A stretch of DNA of 14,901 nucleotides. Origin: Candidatus Latescibacterota bacterium. GTDB taxonomy: Bacteria > Latescibacterota > UBA2968 > UBA8231. The notes under the pieces are model-generated. The model was not told where the DNA came from. It saw nothing but the letters and a program-made list of their open reading frames with translations, and searched no databases. Both the position numbers and the translations under genes were made by a program. The DNA lies in assembly GCA_022825185.1 (NCBI GenBank), contig JAJDYK010000022.1, forward strand, positions 1 to 14,901, read 5' to 3'. This document shows, piece after piece, positions 6,952 to 14,153 of this stretch (positions are counted from its first letter, which is position 1; the number at the start of each line of letters is the position of its first letter).

Positions 6952-7452
6952 ATGATCGAATACAAGACCGGCGACCTCATGGCCGAAGAGGCCGAAGCTT
7001 TGGTCAACACTGTCAACTGCGTTGGGGTTATGGGACGCGGTATCGCACTTCAGTTCAAGAAGGCATTCCCGGAGAATTTCAAGGTCTATACCAACGCATG
7101 TAGGCATAAGGACGTTCAGCCCGGCCGGATGTTTGTTTTCGAGAGAGGTGATATGTTTTCTCCGTGGCCGCGGTACATCATCAATTTTCCGACCAAGCGA
7201 CACTGGCGCAACAAGAGCAGGATGGAGGATATCGAGTCGGGGTTGACGTCGCTTGTAGCGGAGATTCGGAAACGCGACATTCGCTCGATTGCCATCCCGG
7301 CGCTCGGTAGTGATCTGGGAGGATTGGACTGGAACGAAGTACGCACTCGCATGCAAGCGGCTCTAAAAGAACTGGATGACGTGAATATCGTCATATTTGA
7401 GCCGGGCAGTGGGCCGGTCACACACGAGCCAACCGTTCAAGCGACGTTCTAA
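6952..7452 (+). CDS. darG: DarG-type macrodomain antitoxin, macrodomain only
   Basis: The macrodomain hydrolyses ADP-ribose from thymidine in DNA and so reverses DarT damage. The 166-aa protein shows VNTVNCVGVMGRGIALQFK (18-36), with the ADP-ribose loop and Asn22, and NFPTKRHWR (78-86), whose Lys82 corresponds to the catalytic Lys of Thermus DarG. PALGSDLGGLDW, at roughly 116-127, is the second ligand loop. ATG at 6952 is chosen because AAAGGAGA (6940-6947) sits 4 bases upstream; an in-frame ATG at 6901 would overlap darT and lacks a site. Well-studied DarG proteins carry an extra C-terminal domain that binds and inhibits DarT. Here the frame ends 16 or so residues after the macrodomain, and only 39 bases separate it from aroE, so that domain is absent. 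Confidence 0.9.
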   Translation: MIEYKTGDLMAEEAEALVNTVNCVGVMGRGIALQFKKAFPENFKVYTNACRHKDVQPGRMFVFERGDMFSPWPRYIINFPTKRHWRNKSRMEDIESGLTSLVAEIRKRDIRSIAIPALGSDLGGLDWNEVRTRMQAALKELDDVNIVIFEPGSGPVTHEPTVQATF

Positions 7453-7491
7453 TAAAATGCTCGCCTTAAGCTGGCCCCAAAGGAGATTTTT

Positions 7492-8340
7492 GTGATTTCC
7501 GGGACGACGCGGGTGCTCGGCGTCATCGGCGACCCGGTCGCACACACGGCGTCGCCGGCTATGCACAATGCCGCGCTCAGGGCGTTGGATCTCGACTATG
7601 TGTACGCGGCGTTCCGCGTCGCTCCCACAGCCTTGTCTCAAGCGCTCGCCGGAATGCGTGCCCTCGGCATGGTCGGGCTGAATGTAACGGTGCCGCACAA
7701 GCAGGCCGTCATGGCGCATCTCGACGAGATTTCCGCCGAGGCCCAGAGCATTGGCGCGGTCAATACCATTGCCAACCGCGATGGTCGGCTCGTGGGGTAC
7801 AATACCGACGCCTTTGGAATCGTGCAGAGCCTCAAGGCTGATGGCGGCTTGGACCCGCTGCCGCCCAAGGTTGCGCTCCTTGGTGCAGGTGGTGCGGCGC
7901 GGGCCGTGCTCTACGCGCTGCTGGCGCGAGATGAGGTGGAAGAAGTGTTGCTGCTCAACCGCACGGTGGAAAAGGCCGCAGCCCTCGCTGGTGATCTCGA
8001 CAGCGCTGGCAAGGTGCGGGTCGGGTCGCTGACGGAGACCGGGCCGATTGGGGACGCTGGTTTGCTCATCAATGCCACGGCGCTGGGGATGCACCCCCGC
8101 GACGACGTTTCGCCGCTGGCGGACCCGTCGTGCCTGCACGAGGACATGCTGGTCGCCGACATTGTGTACAATCCGCTGGAGACGACGCTCATGCGGCAGG
8201 CCGCAGCCGCTGGTGCCACCGCGATCAACGGCTTGGGTATGCTCGCTTGGCAGGGCGCACGCTCGTTTGAGATATGGACGGGTGTCGAGCCGCCGGTCGA
8301 GGCGATGATTGAGGCCGCATTGGAGCATTTTCCTGACTAG
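7492..8340 (+). CDS. aroE: Shikimate dehydrogenase (NADP+)
   Basis: Reduces 3-dehydroshikimate to shikimate. The 282-aa protein has the normal two-domain layout. The shikimate-binding stretch is DPVAHTASPAMHN (14-26), where the first Ser of the usual SxS pair is Thr19 and the second is Ser21. Catalytic Lys70 lies in NVTVPHK, Asn91 in GAVNT, and catalytic Asp106 in GYNTDAFG. The nucleotide loop is GAGGAARAV (131-139), and NRT (156-158) suits NADP. The C-terminal NGLGMLAWQGA block has the conserved Gln. The start is GTG at 7492 behind AAAGGAGA (7479-7486), 39 bases after darG. The gene resumes the aromatic pathway after the toxin-antitoxin interruption and returns to the host's high GC. Confidence 0.97.
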   Translation: MISGTTRVLGVIGDPVAHTASPAMHNAALRALDLDYVYAAFRVAPTALSQALAGMRALGMVGLNVTVPHKQAVMAHLDEISAEAQSIGAVNTIANRDGRLVGYNTDAFGIVQSLKADGGLDPLPPKVALLGAGGAARAVLYALLARDEVEEVLLLNRTVEKAAALAGDLDSAGKVRVGSLTETGPIGDAGLLINATALGMHPRDDVSPLADPSCLHEDMLVADIVYNPLETTLMRQAAAAGATAINGLGMLAWQGARSFEIWTGVEPPVEAMIEAALEHFPD

Positions 8341-8372
8341 GCCGCTACAAAGACAATCAACATAAATAGCGC

Positions 8373-10091
8373 ATGATAACCGAATCACTAGAAACGCGTA
8401 TCAGCGCGGCGCTGGCCCGAGCGGGCGCGCCCGCGGATTCACCGGCTCTCGTCGGTCCGGCTACCCGCCCGGAGTTTGGCGATTACCAGGCCAATGGCGT
8501 GATGGCTGCGGCCAAGAAGCTGAAGACCAATCCTCGCGCGCTCGCCGCTCAGGTTGTGGAGGAACTGGATCTGGAGGACATGGCCGCGTCTGTGGATATC
8601 GCTGGACCGGGCTTTATCAATATCCAGCTTAAGGGCGAGTGGTTGGCCGCGCAGTTGGGGAACGTGTTGGCCGATTCGCGGCTCGGCGTGCCTAAGGACG
8701 CGCCGCAAAAGGTTGTACTCGATTACTCGCATCCCAACTTGGCCAAGGAAATGCACATCGGCCATCTGCGCAGCACGGTTATTGGCGATGCCATCGCCCG
8801 CGTCCTCGAATTTTCGGGCCACGAAGTTGTGCGCCACAATCACGTGGGCGACTGGGGGACGCAGTTTGGGATGCTCATCGCCCACTTGGACACTTCGACA
8901 GGCTCAGTGTCCACGGAATTGGCCGATCTAGAAATATTCTACCAATCGGCGCGTCAGCGCTTTGACCAGGACGAGGCGTTCGCCGATCTGTCGCGGGAAT
9001 ACGTGGTCAAGCTGCAAAGCGGTGACCCGCACGTGCTGCGGATGTGGCAGCAATTCATCGACGAGTCGCTCGCCCACGGCCAGCGCATATACGACGCGCT
9101 AGGGGTTGGTCTCAAGCCCAAAGATGTGCAGGGCGAGAGCGCGTACAACGACGACTTATTTCGCGTAGTCGAGGATTTGCGGGACAAGGGTTTGCTGGTG
9201 GAGTCCAACGGCGCGCAGTGCGTCTTCTTGGAGGAATTCAAAAACAAGGACGGCCAGATCACGCCGGTGATCGTGCAAAAGTCGGACGGCGGCTATCTCT
9301 ATGCGACGAGCGACCTCGCGGCTGTGCGCTATCGGGCCGGCGCGCTCGCCGCCGACCGCATCCTCTACATCGTGGATGCGCGCCAGTCGCTTCACTTGCA
9401 GCAGGTCTTCGCGGTGGCGCGGGCGGTTGGGTACGCGCCTGAGACGACTGCTTTGGAGCACCACGAGTTTGGCGCGATTTTAGGCGCTGACAACCGGCCG
9501 TTCAAGACGCGGGTCGGTGGCACAGTCAAGCTGATGGACGTGCTGGAGGAAGGCGTGGCGCGGGCCTTTGCCCAAGTGAGCCAGAAGAATCCCGACATGG
9601 ACGAGGCCGAGCGGCGGCAGATCGCCCGCGTGATTGGCATTGGCAGCATCAAGTACATGGAGTTGTCGTTCAACCGCACCTCGGACTACGTGTTCGACTG
9701 GGACAAGATGCTGGCCCTCGATGGCAACACCGCTCCGTACATGCTCTATTCGTACGCCCGCATCAAGAGCATGTTCCGCCGCGCTGGCGTGGATGAAGAT
9801 GCGCTTGACGGGGCGATAATCATTGGCGAGAGGGCCGAGAGTGTGCTCGCGATCAAGCTGTTGCAGTTTCCCGAGGTGGTCGCGGCCGTGGCGCGCCAGT
9901 GCTATCCGCACATGCTCTGCAACTATCTCTACGAGCTGGCCGACGCCTTTATGAAATTTTACGAGCAGTGTCCGGTGCTTCGCGCGGACGAGCCGGTGCG
10001 GACGAGTCGGCTGCTGCTGGCACTGTTGACCGCGCGCATCGTGCGCCAGGGACTCGACCTGCTCGGCATTGAGACGCTTGAACGGATGTGA
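8373..10091 (+). CDS. argS: Arginyl-tRNA synthetase
   Basis: Class I synthetase that charges tRNA-Arg. The 572-aa protein has the N-terminal Add-1 domain (about 1-105; EFGDYQANGVM), the catalytic domain with HPNLAKEMHIGHLRSTVIGD (120-139) containing the HIGH signature, YATSDLAAVRYR in the middle, and a C-terminal helical DALR anticodon-binding domain ending in LLGIETLERM. As is common for ArgRS, no canonical KMSK is obvious. The ATG at 8373 lacks a clear Shine-Dalgarno. A palindromic TTCGACAGGCTCAG element sits in frame at codons 172-181, in a stretch that varies between family members. Its presence between aroE and aroK has no pathway logic and may reflect simple operon accretion. Confidence 0.97.
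   Translation: MITESLETRISAALARAGAPADSPALVGPATRPEFGDYQANGVMAAAKKLKTNPRALAAQVVEELDLEDMAASVDIAGPGFINIQLKGEWLAAQLGNVLADSRLGVPKDAPQKVVLDYSHPNLAKEMHIGHLRSTVIGDAIARVLEFSGHEVVRHNHVGDWGTQFGMLIAHLDTSTGSVSTELADLEIFYQSARQRFDQDEAFADLSREYVVKLQSGDPHVLRMWQQFIDESLAHGQRIYDALGVGLKPKDVQGESAYNDDLFRVVEDLRDKGLLVESNGAQCVFLEEFKNKDGQITPVIVQKSDGGYLYATSDLAAVRYRAGALAADRILYIVDARQSLHLQQVFAVARAVGYAPETTALEHHEFGAILGADNRPFKTRVGGTVKLMDVLEEGVARAFAQVSQKNPDMDEAERRQIARVIGIGSIKYMELSFNRTSDYVFDWDKMLALDGNTAPYMLYSYARIKSMFRRAGVDEDALDGAIIIGERAESVLAIKLLQFPEVVAAVARQCYPHMLCNYLYELADAFMKFYEQCPVLRADEPVRTSRLLLALLTARIVRQGLDLLGIETLERM
8887..8913 (+). repeat. Palindromic TTCGACAGGCTCAG-type repeat inside argS
   Basis: TGGACACT (8887-8894) and AGTGTCCA (8906-8913) form a perfect 8-bp inverted repeat around an 11-base loop, TCGACAGGCTC. 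From memory, the core resembles a short palindromic repeat scattered through many bacterial genomes, usually between genes. Here it codes for LDTSTGSVST in frame. Only one copy is present in the window, so its status as a dispersed repeat is recalled, not shown. Confidence 0.5.
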
Positions 10092-10101
10092 GGCGTGGGC
10101 C

Positions 10102-10635
10102 GTGACGGAAGGGCCGATATTTCTGACGGGTTTTATGGGCGTGGGCAAGACCCGGGTCGGGCGCATTTTGGCGCAGCAGCTAGGGCGTAGCTTTTTGGAT
10201 ACTGACCGGATGATTGAACAGCGCGCCGGCAAGACCATTGCGGAGATTTTCGCCGACGAAGGCGAGGCGCATTTCCGCCAGCTAGAGCGCGACTGCGTCC
10301 TCGAAACTTGCCAGCGCCCAGATGCCATAGTGGCCTTGGGCGGCGGGGCAGTTACTCGCGCCGACAACGTCGAGGCCGTGCGTTGCGCGGGGATTTTGGT
10401 ATGTCTCAAGGCGGACGTGGATACGATTTTTGCCCGCGTCAGTCGCCGCACCAACCGGCCTCTGCTCGCTGGATTGGACCCGCAGGCGCAGCGCGCTAAG
10501 ATAGAGTCCCTGCTCCGCGAACGCGCTCCTTTCTACGACCAAGCTCACATCGAGTTGTACACTACGCAGGCGCAGACGCCTGAGGACACGGCCGGGCAAC
10601 TTCTCGCCTTGTTGGAGAGCTATGCAAAGAATTGA
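10102..10635 (+). CDS. aroK: Shikimate kinase
   Basis: Phosphorylates shikimate to shikimate 3-phosphate with ATP. From the GTG at 10102 the protein has 177 aa, the usual size. The Walker A loop is GFMGVGKT (10-17), FLDTD (31-35) holds the shikimate- and magnesium-binding aspartates, Arg59 is in the conserved FRQLE, GGGA lies at 80-83, and the lid carries NRPLL. GTG 10102 is preferred because GAGG (10090-10093) lies 8 bases upstream and residue 1 then sits just before strand 1. A TTG start at 10069 in the same frame would overlap argS by 23 bases. The 3' end overlaps the aroB start by 14 bases, indicating translational coupling. Confidence 0.95.
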   Translation: MTEGPIFLTGFMGVGKTRVGRILAQQLGRSFLDTDRMIEQRAGKTIAEIFADEGEAHFRQLERDCVLETCQRPDAIVALGGGAVTRADNVEAVRCAGILVCLKADVDTIFARVSRRTNRPLLAGLDPQAQRAKIESLLRERAPFYDQAHIELYTTQAQTPEDTAGQLLALLESYAKN

Positions 10636-11725
10636 CTTAGACATCCCGGGGGCTGCATACCCCATTTTCGTCGGTCACGATATCTTAGGGGAATTGGGAC
10701 CGCGCTGCCGGGACTTGGCTTTGGGCCGGCAGGTCGCGCTAGTGAGCGACGAGGTTGTGGCCGCGCGCTATCTGCAACCTGCGGGGGAGAGTTTATGCGC
10801 CGCTGGGTTTGAGGTGTTGGAGATTGTCTATGCCGGGGGCGAGGAAGCTAAGAACTTGATCGGGGCCGAGGGCATTTTCGGGCAGATGATCGGGGCCGGG
10901 TTCGACCGCGGCGCTTGGGTCGTGGCGCTTGGCGGGGGCGTAGTCGGCGACATGGCGGGCTTTGTAGCTTCCACCTATTTGCGCGGCGTGCCCTATGTGC
11001 AGGTGCCTACGACCATTGTCGCGCAGGTGGATTCGAGCATCGGCGGCAAGACGGGAGTCAATCACGCGCTGGGCAAAAATCTGATCGGCACCTTTCATCA
11101 GCCGCGCTTGGTCTTGGTCGATACCAATGCGCTGCACTCGCTACCGAGGCGGGAGCGGGTCGCGGGCATGGCCGAAGTGGTCAAACACGGGCTGATCCGC
11201 GACGCTGCGCTCTTCGCCTTTTTGGAGGAGCACTTGGAGGAGGTCGTGGATATGGCGTTGGTGCCGGAGACCTTGGACTGGCTCATTGGCCGCAATGTGG
11301 AGATCAAGGCCGAGGTGGTGGCCGCCGACGAGAAAGAGCAGGGTTTGCGGGCCATCCTCAATTACGGGCACACCATTGGGCACGCGATTGAGGCCGCCAC
11401 GGACTACAGCCGCTACCGGCACGGGGAGGCGATAATTTTGGGCTTGATCGCCGCTGGAGAAATCGCCTGTCGCGAGGGGTTTTGGCCCGAGGCGGAAAGA
11501 CAGCGGCAGGATGCGTTGTTGGGGCGGTTGGGGGTGCCCGGGGGGTTGGCCGAGGTGGAGGCGGAGCGAATTTTGACCTGTGCCAAGGCCGACAAGAAGC
11601 GGGTGGATGGGCAGTTGCGGTTCGTGTTGGGGCGACGGATTGGGGAGGTGGTGGTGGTGGAGGGAATAACCGATGACACGGTGCGCGCGGCCATTGAGTA
11701 TGTGCAGCGCGTTAGCGAGGGATGA
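10622..11725 (+). CDS. aroB: 3-Dehydroquinate synthase
   Basis: Converts DAHP to 3-dehydroquinate using bound NAD+ and a divalent metal. The 367-aa protein is full length. The NAD-binding GGGVVGDMAGF (104-114) and VPTTIVAQVDSSIGGKTGVN (128-147) are canonical. The metal ligands are Glu185 (AGMAEVVKHG), His250 (LNYGHTIGHA) and His267 (RHGEA). It starts ATG at 10622 inside the end of aroK, a common aroK-aroB pairing. The 3' third is unusually G-rich with long G runs. The stop TGA is one base from the rimO ATG. Confidence 0.98.
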   Translation: MQRIDLDIPGAAYPIFVGHDILGELGPRCRDLALGRQVALVSDEVVAARYLQPAGESLCAAGFEVLEIVYAGGEEAKNLIGAEGIFGQMIGAGFDRGAWVVALGGGVVGDMAGFVASTYLRGVPYVQVPTTIVAQVDSSIGGKTGVNHALGKNLIGTFHQPRLVLVDTNALHSLPRRERVAGMAEVVKHGLIRDAALFAFLEEHLEEVVDMALVPETLDWLIGRNVEIKAEVVAADEKEQGLRAILNYGHTIGHAIEAATDYSRYRHGEAIILGLIAAGEIACREGFWPEAERQRQDALLGRLGVPGGLAEVEAERILTCAKADKKRVDGQLRFVLGRRIGEVVVVEGITDDTVRAAIEYVQRVSEG

Positions 11726-11726
11726 G

Positions 11727-13046
11727 ATGAGCGAAAACCAGCCCCACAAAGTCCACCTAGTCAGCTTGGGATGCCCGAAAAACACGGTCGATTCCGAGCG
11801 GATGCTGGGGCTTTTGCAGGGCCATGCCTATCAGATGACGGACGCGCCGGAAGAAGCGGACGTGGTGGTGGTCAATACTTGCGGCTTTATCGAGCCGGCT
11901 AAAGAAGAATCCCTCGCCGCGATTATGGACGCGCATCGGCTCAAGCAAGAGGGTCAGTGCGAGGGGGTCATCGTCACGGGGTGTCTATCGACTCGCTACT
12001 ACGAGGAGCTCGCGCAGGAGTTGGTGGAGGCCGACAAGTTGTTGACGATCGCTGACGAGGCCGACATCGTCCGCCACGTTGACGAGGTGTTGGACGTCCA
12101 GCGGCCCCAGTACTTGGCCAGCTTGCCGCGGACTTCGCTGACGCCCAAGCACTGGGCGTACTTGCGCATATCGGACGGCTGCGATCACCAATGCGCCTTT
12201 TGCGCCATTCCCGCCATTCGCGGGCGGCACGTGAGCGAGCCGGTCGAACAGCTCGTGGCTGAGGCCGAGCGGCTGGCCGCGGAGGGGGTGCGGGAGCTGG
12301 TCTTGGTCTCGCAGGATTCGGTGCGCTACGGGGCCGATCTCTACGGCCAGCCACAGCTCGTGCGCCTTTTGCAAGCGCTCGCCGAGGTGGAGGGCATTGA
12401 GTGGATGCGTTTGATGTACACCTATCCGGCGTTTTGGACTGAAGAGCTGATCGATTTCTACGCCACGTGCGACAAGATGTGCCGGTACATCGACATGCCG
12501 CTGCAACACATTTCCGACCCGGTGCTCAAGCGCATGAAGCGGGCGACGACGCGCCAAAAGACGCTCGATTTGTTGGCGCGATTGCAGGAGCGACTGCCGG
12601 GGGCTGGGCTGCGCTCGACGTTCATCGTTGGCTTTCCCGGGGAAACCGAGGACGATTTTGCCGCCTTGCTGGAGTTCGTGGCTGAGACGCGCTTTGACTA
12701 CGCGACCGGCTTTCTCTACTCGCCGGAAGATGGGACTTCGGCGTATGAGCTTGGCGATCCGGTCAGCGAGGAGGTCAAGCAGGAGCGCTACAGCCGCCTG
12801 ACGCAGTTGCAGGAGCGCGTGGGCACCGAGAAAAACGACGAGCTTGTCGGCACGCGGCAGGTGGTTTTGGTCGATGCGCGCGTGGGGGAGATGTGTTATG
12901 GGCGGATGGAGCGCGATGCCCCGGAAATCGACGGCCAAGTTGTCATCACCGAGGGCACGCCTCCGGTGGGTTCTTTCGTCGAGGTGGAGATCACCGCAGC
13001 CGCGCCCTACGAGTTGAGTGCTAGGGTAGTGGGAGGGCCGCGTTGA
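11727..13046 (+). CDS. rimO: Ribosomal protein S12 methylthiotransferase RimO
   Basis: Radical SAM enzyme that adds a methylthio group to the conserved aspartate of ribosomal protein S12. The 439 aa match E. coli RimO closely in length. The N-terminal UPF0004 domain begins VSLGCPKNTVDSE and holds the second-cluster cysteines Cys16, Cys52 (NTCGF) and Cys86 (TGCLS). The radical SAM motif CDHQCAFC gives Cys152, Cys156 and Cys159. YTYPAFW and DMPLQHISD are further RimO landmarks, and a C-terminal TRAM domain follows. The SLGCPKNxVDSE form separates it from MiaB. Start ATG 11727 is one base after the aroB stop, with GAGGGATG just upstream; a longer in-frame extension into aroB is unnecessary. Confidence 0.96.
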   Translation: MSENQPHKVHLVSLGCPKNTVDSERMLGLLQGHAYQMTDAPEEADVVVVNTCGFIEPAKEESLAAIMDAHRLKQEGQCEGVIVTGCLSTRYYEELAQELVEADKLLTIADEADIVRHVDEVLDVQRPQYLASLPRTSLTPKHWAYLRISDGCDHQCAFCAIPAIRGRHVSEPVEQLVAEAERLAAEGVRELVLVSQDSVRYGADLYGQPQLVRLLQALAEVEGIEWMRLMYTYPAFWTEELIDFYATCDKMCRYIDMPLQHISDPVLKRMKRATTRQKTLDLLARLQERLPGAGLRSTFIVGFPGETEDDFAALLEFVAETRFDYATGFLYSPEDGTSAYELGDPVSEEVKQERYSRLTQLQERVGTEKNDELVGTRQVVLVDARVGEMCYGRMERDAPEIDGQVVITEGTPPVGSFVEVEITAAAPYELSARVVGGPR

Positions 13047-13360
13047 ACAAGGCAAAGCCGCGCGATATTGCCGTGGATGGCCGGGCTGGCGAGTTGGTCA
13101 TCGGGTGGAGCGATGGCCGCGAGAGTCGCTATGACTTGGAGGGGTTGCGGCGCGATTGTCCCTGCGCCCATTGCCGGGAATTGCGCGACGCGAGCGAGGG
13201 CGGGTTGACGCTTTTGCAGCCCGAGGCGGTGTCAGCTACGGCTGAGGTGAAGGGGGTTAGCTACGTCGGGCGCTATGGCATTCGCATTGAATGGGCCGAT
13301 GGGCACGACCACGGCATTTATACGTTTGAGTTTTTTCGCGCGCTAGACGCGGGCGGATGA
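13043..13360 (+). CDS. DUF971 domain protein
   Basis: The 105-aa protein matches the DUF971 / GBBH-like N-terminal domain. It has a DGRESRYDLEGLR strand-turn, then the metal-binding-style CPCAHCR (39-45), and the closing GHDHGIYTFEFFR. The domain occurs alone, fused to Mrp/ApbC iron-sulfur carriers, and at the N-terminus of gamma-butyrobetaine hydroxylase, where the cysteines bind zinc. A role in iron-sulfur handling is plausible but unproven. The start is TTG at 13043, overlapping the rimO stop as TTGA, with GGGAGGG (13031-13037) ahead. Coupling to RimO, a two-cluster iron-sulfur enzyme, fits that idea. It is the last gene of the + strand run. Confidence 0.88.
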   Translation: MNKAKPRDIAVDGRAGELVIGWSDGRESRYDLEGLRRDCPCAHCRELRDASEGGLTLLQPEAVSATAEVKGVSYVGRYGIRIEWADGHDHGIYTFEFFRALDAGG

Positions 13361-13396
13361 GGGAAAGTCGTATACTCTGTCGGAATGATAAGTTAT

Positions 13397-13425
13397 GGGC
13401 TTTTGCTCATGGGCATAAAAGGCCC
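13397..13425. terminator. Imperfect hairpin between convergent genes, possible terminator
   Basis: GGGCTTTT (13397-13404) can pair with AAAAGGCCC (13417-13425) with one bulged G, and the loop can add a short GC/GC pair. It lies between the DUF971 stop and the - strand lipoprotein stop, where a bidirectional terminator would be expected. Neither side has a U tract outside the stem, so the call is weak. Confidence 0.3.
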
Positions 13426-13431
13426 CCCTAG

Positions 13432-13893
13432 CTATGGCAGCGTTATTGCGACTGCTACAATCTCATCTCGTAGCCGTCGGTCTGGGTCATAGAATCGTAC
13501 CTGTCCAGACGAAACCTGCACAATAACAGGGTCGTTATCTACTGAGTATCCAGCTAAGTCTTCAACAAGAAGCCAATCAAGTATGGACAGATAGTATGCG
13601 TCGCCTGTATTGGTGTAGAATCTTTTCACATAGACTTCGGCTACGGTTGTAGGCTGTATTCGAGGATCGCGGAGATAATAACTAGTAATCTCCTCGTTCC
13701 ACGCGTCCTCATTCAAGCGCATCTCTATTAAGATAAAAGGGGAATTGGCGCTTTCCCCCCTGTCTCCCTTCTCGCCTTTTTCGCCCTGCGGTCCCACTGG
13801 CCCCATCGGCCCTTCACAAGCGGCAAAAGAGGCTCCTATCAGAAGAACAATTGCAAGTCTGAATAGCTGCACGAGTGCATAGGATTGCTTCAT
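13432..13893 (-). CDS. Lipoprotein with short collagen-like stalk
   Basis: Predicted 153-aa secreted lipoprotein of unknown function. Residues 1-25 form a type II signal peptide (basic start, hydrophobic VQLFRLAIVLLIGASFA) ending at the lipobox FAAC with Cys26 as lipidation site. Directly after it come seven Gly-X-Y triplets (28-48; GPMGPVGPQGEKGEKGDRG), a mini collagen stalk. The remaining 105 residues are a globular domain rich in Tyr, Asp and beta-type segments (NEEITSYYLRD, VAEVYVKRFY, VIVQVSSGQVRFYD), not recognised. A strong site, AAGGAGA (13899-13905 on the - strand), precedes the ATG. The gene is less GC-rich than the operon. The stalk could trimerise and hold the domain off the membrane. 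Confidence 0.82.
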   Translation of the reverse strand: MKQSYALVQLFRLAIVLLIGASFAACEGPMGPVGPQGEKGEKGDRGESANSPFILIEMRLNEDAWNEEITSYYLRDPRIQPTTVAEVYVKRFYTNTGDAYYLSILDWLLVEDLAGYSVDNDPVIVQVSSGQVRFYDPDRRLRDEIVAVAITLP

Positions 13894-13898
13894 AGTGG

Positions 13899-13905
13899 TC
13901 TCCTT
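13899..13905 (-). promoter_or_regulatory. Ribosome binding site of the collagen-stalk lipoprotein
   Basis: On the - strand AAGGAGA lies 5 bases before the ATG at 13893. It begins only a few bases past the stop of the methyltransferase-like fragment (13914-13916), so the lipoprotein may be read from the same transcript. Confidence 0.65.
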
Positions 13906-13913
13906 CTAGCTAG

Positions 13914-14153
13914 TTAAAACACAAGTTGTTGTTGTGGTGTTTGCTGGCGTCCCAGCACGGGCGAGGTATTAAACCGCTTGTCTTCTAGCAGTTCCTCGAC
14001 AGTCATAAGCTGCATCTTGGGGAAGTTGCGCCCGTCAATACCGCCGTCTGCGGTGCGTCGATTGGTTACAAAGCCCTCAGCCAATTCAACAGCCCACTTA
14101 TGGAAGTGGTATTTGTCGCGTTCCCAAAGCAGTTGTGCGCCCTCGACATTCCG
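13914..14153 (-). pseudogene. C-terminal remnant of a DNA methyltransferase with Mrr-like tail, internally deleted
   Basis: In a frame different from the overlapping gene, the - strand encodes 79 residues ending in TAA at 13914-13916. They open with GAQLLWERDKYHFHKWAVEL, pass TADGGIDGRNF and finish MQLMTVEELLEDKRFN then a Gln-rich tail. This order recalls the C-terminal region of a large family of site-specific adenine DNA methyltransferases with a restriction-like extension, where an aromatic-rich helix is followed by KGADKGIDG and, after about 70 residues, by a RLQILTIEELLxGKR block. Here GGIDG is joined almost directly to the last block, so the intervening part is missing. There is no start codon, and TAG closes the frame upstream at 14154-14156. 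It is a fragment, not a gene. The family match is from memory and moderately sure. Confidence 0.55.

Noticed and set aside
7363..8388. 341-codon open frame on the - strand opposite aroE
   Set aside because: The + strand gene has all AroE catalytic residues; the antisense frame crosses into darG and has no ribosome binding site.
10069..10101. TTG at 10069 as the aroK start
   Set aside because: The extension overlaps argS and adds residues outside the usual shikimate kinase length; GTG 10102 has a site at the right distance.
11519..11660. G-rich stretch near the aroB 3' end as a G-quadruplex regulator
   Set aside because: There are three long G runs close together but no fourth run of three or more within a short loop, and the region is coding with plausible codon use. 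Chance G richness is the simpler reading.
11985..13055. 356-codon open frame on the - strand opposite rimO
   Set aside because: The + strand carries the radical SAM cysteines and a full RimO. The antisense product is Arg- and His-rich with no domain, as expected of a shadow.
13371..13376. TATACT as a -10 promoter after the DUF971 gene
   Set aside because: No -35 hexamer at proper spacing and no + strand gene follows; the next genes are on the opposite strand.
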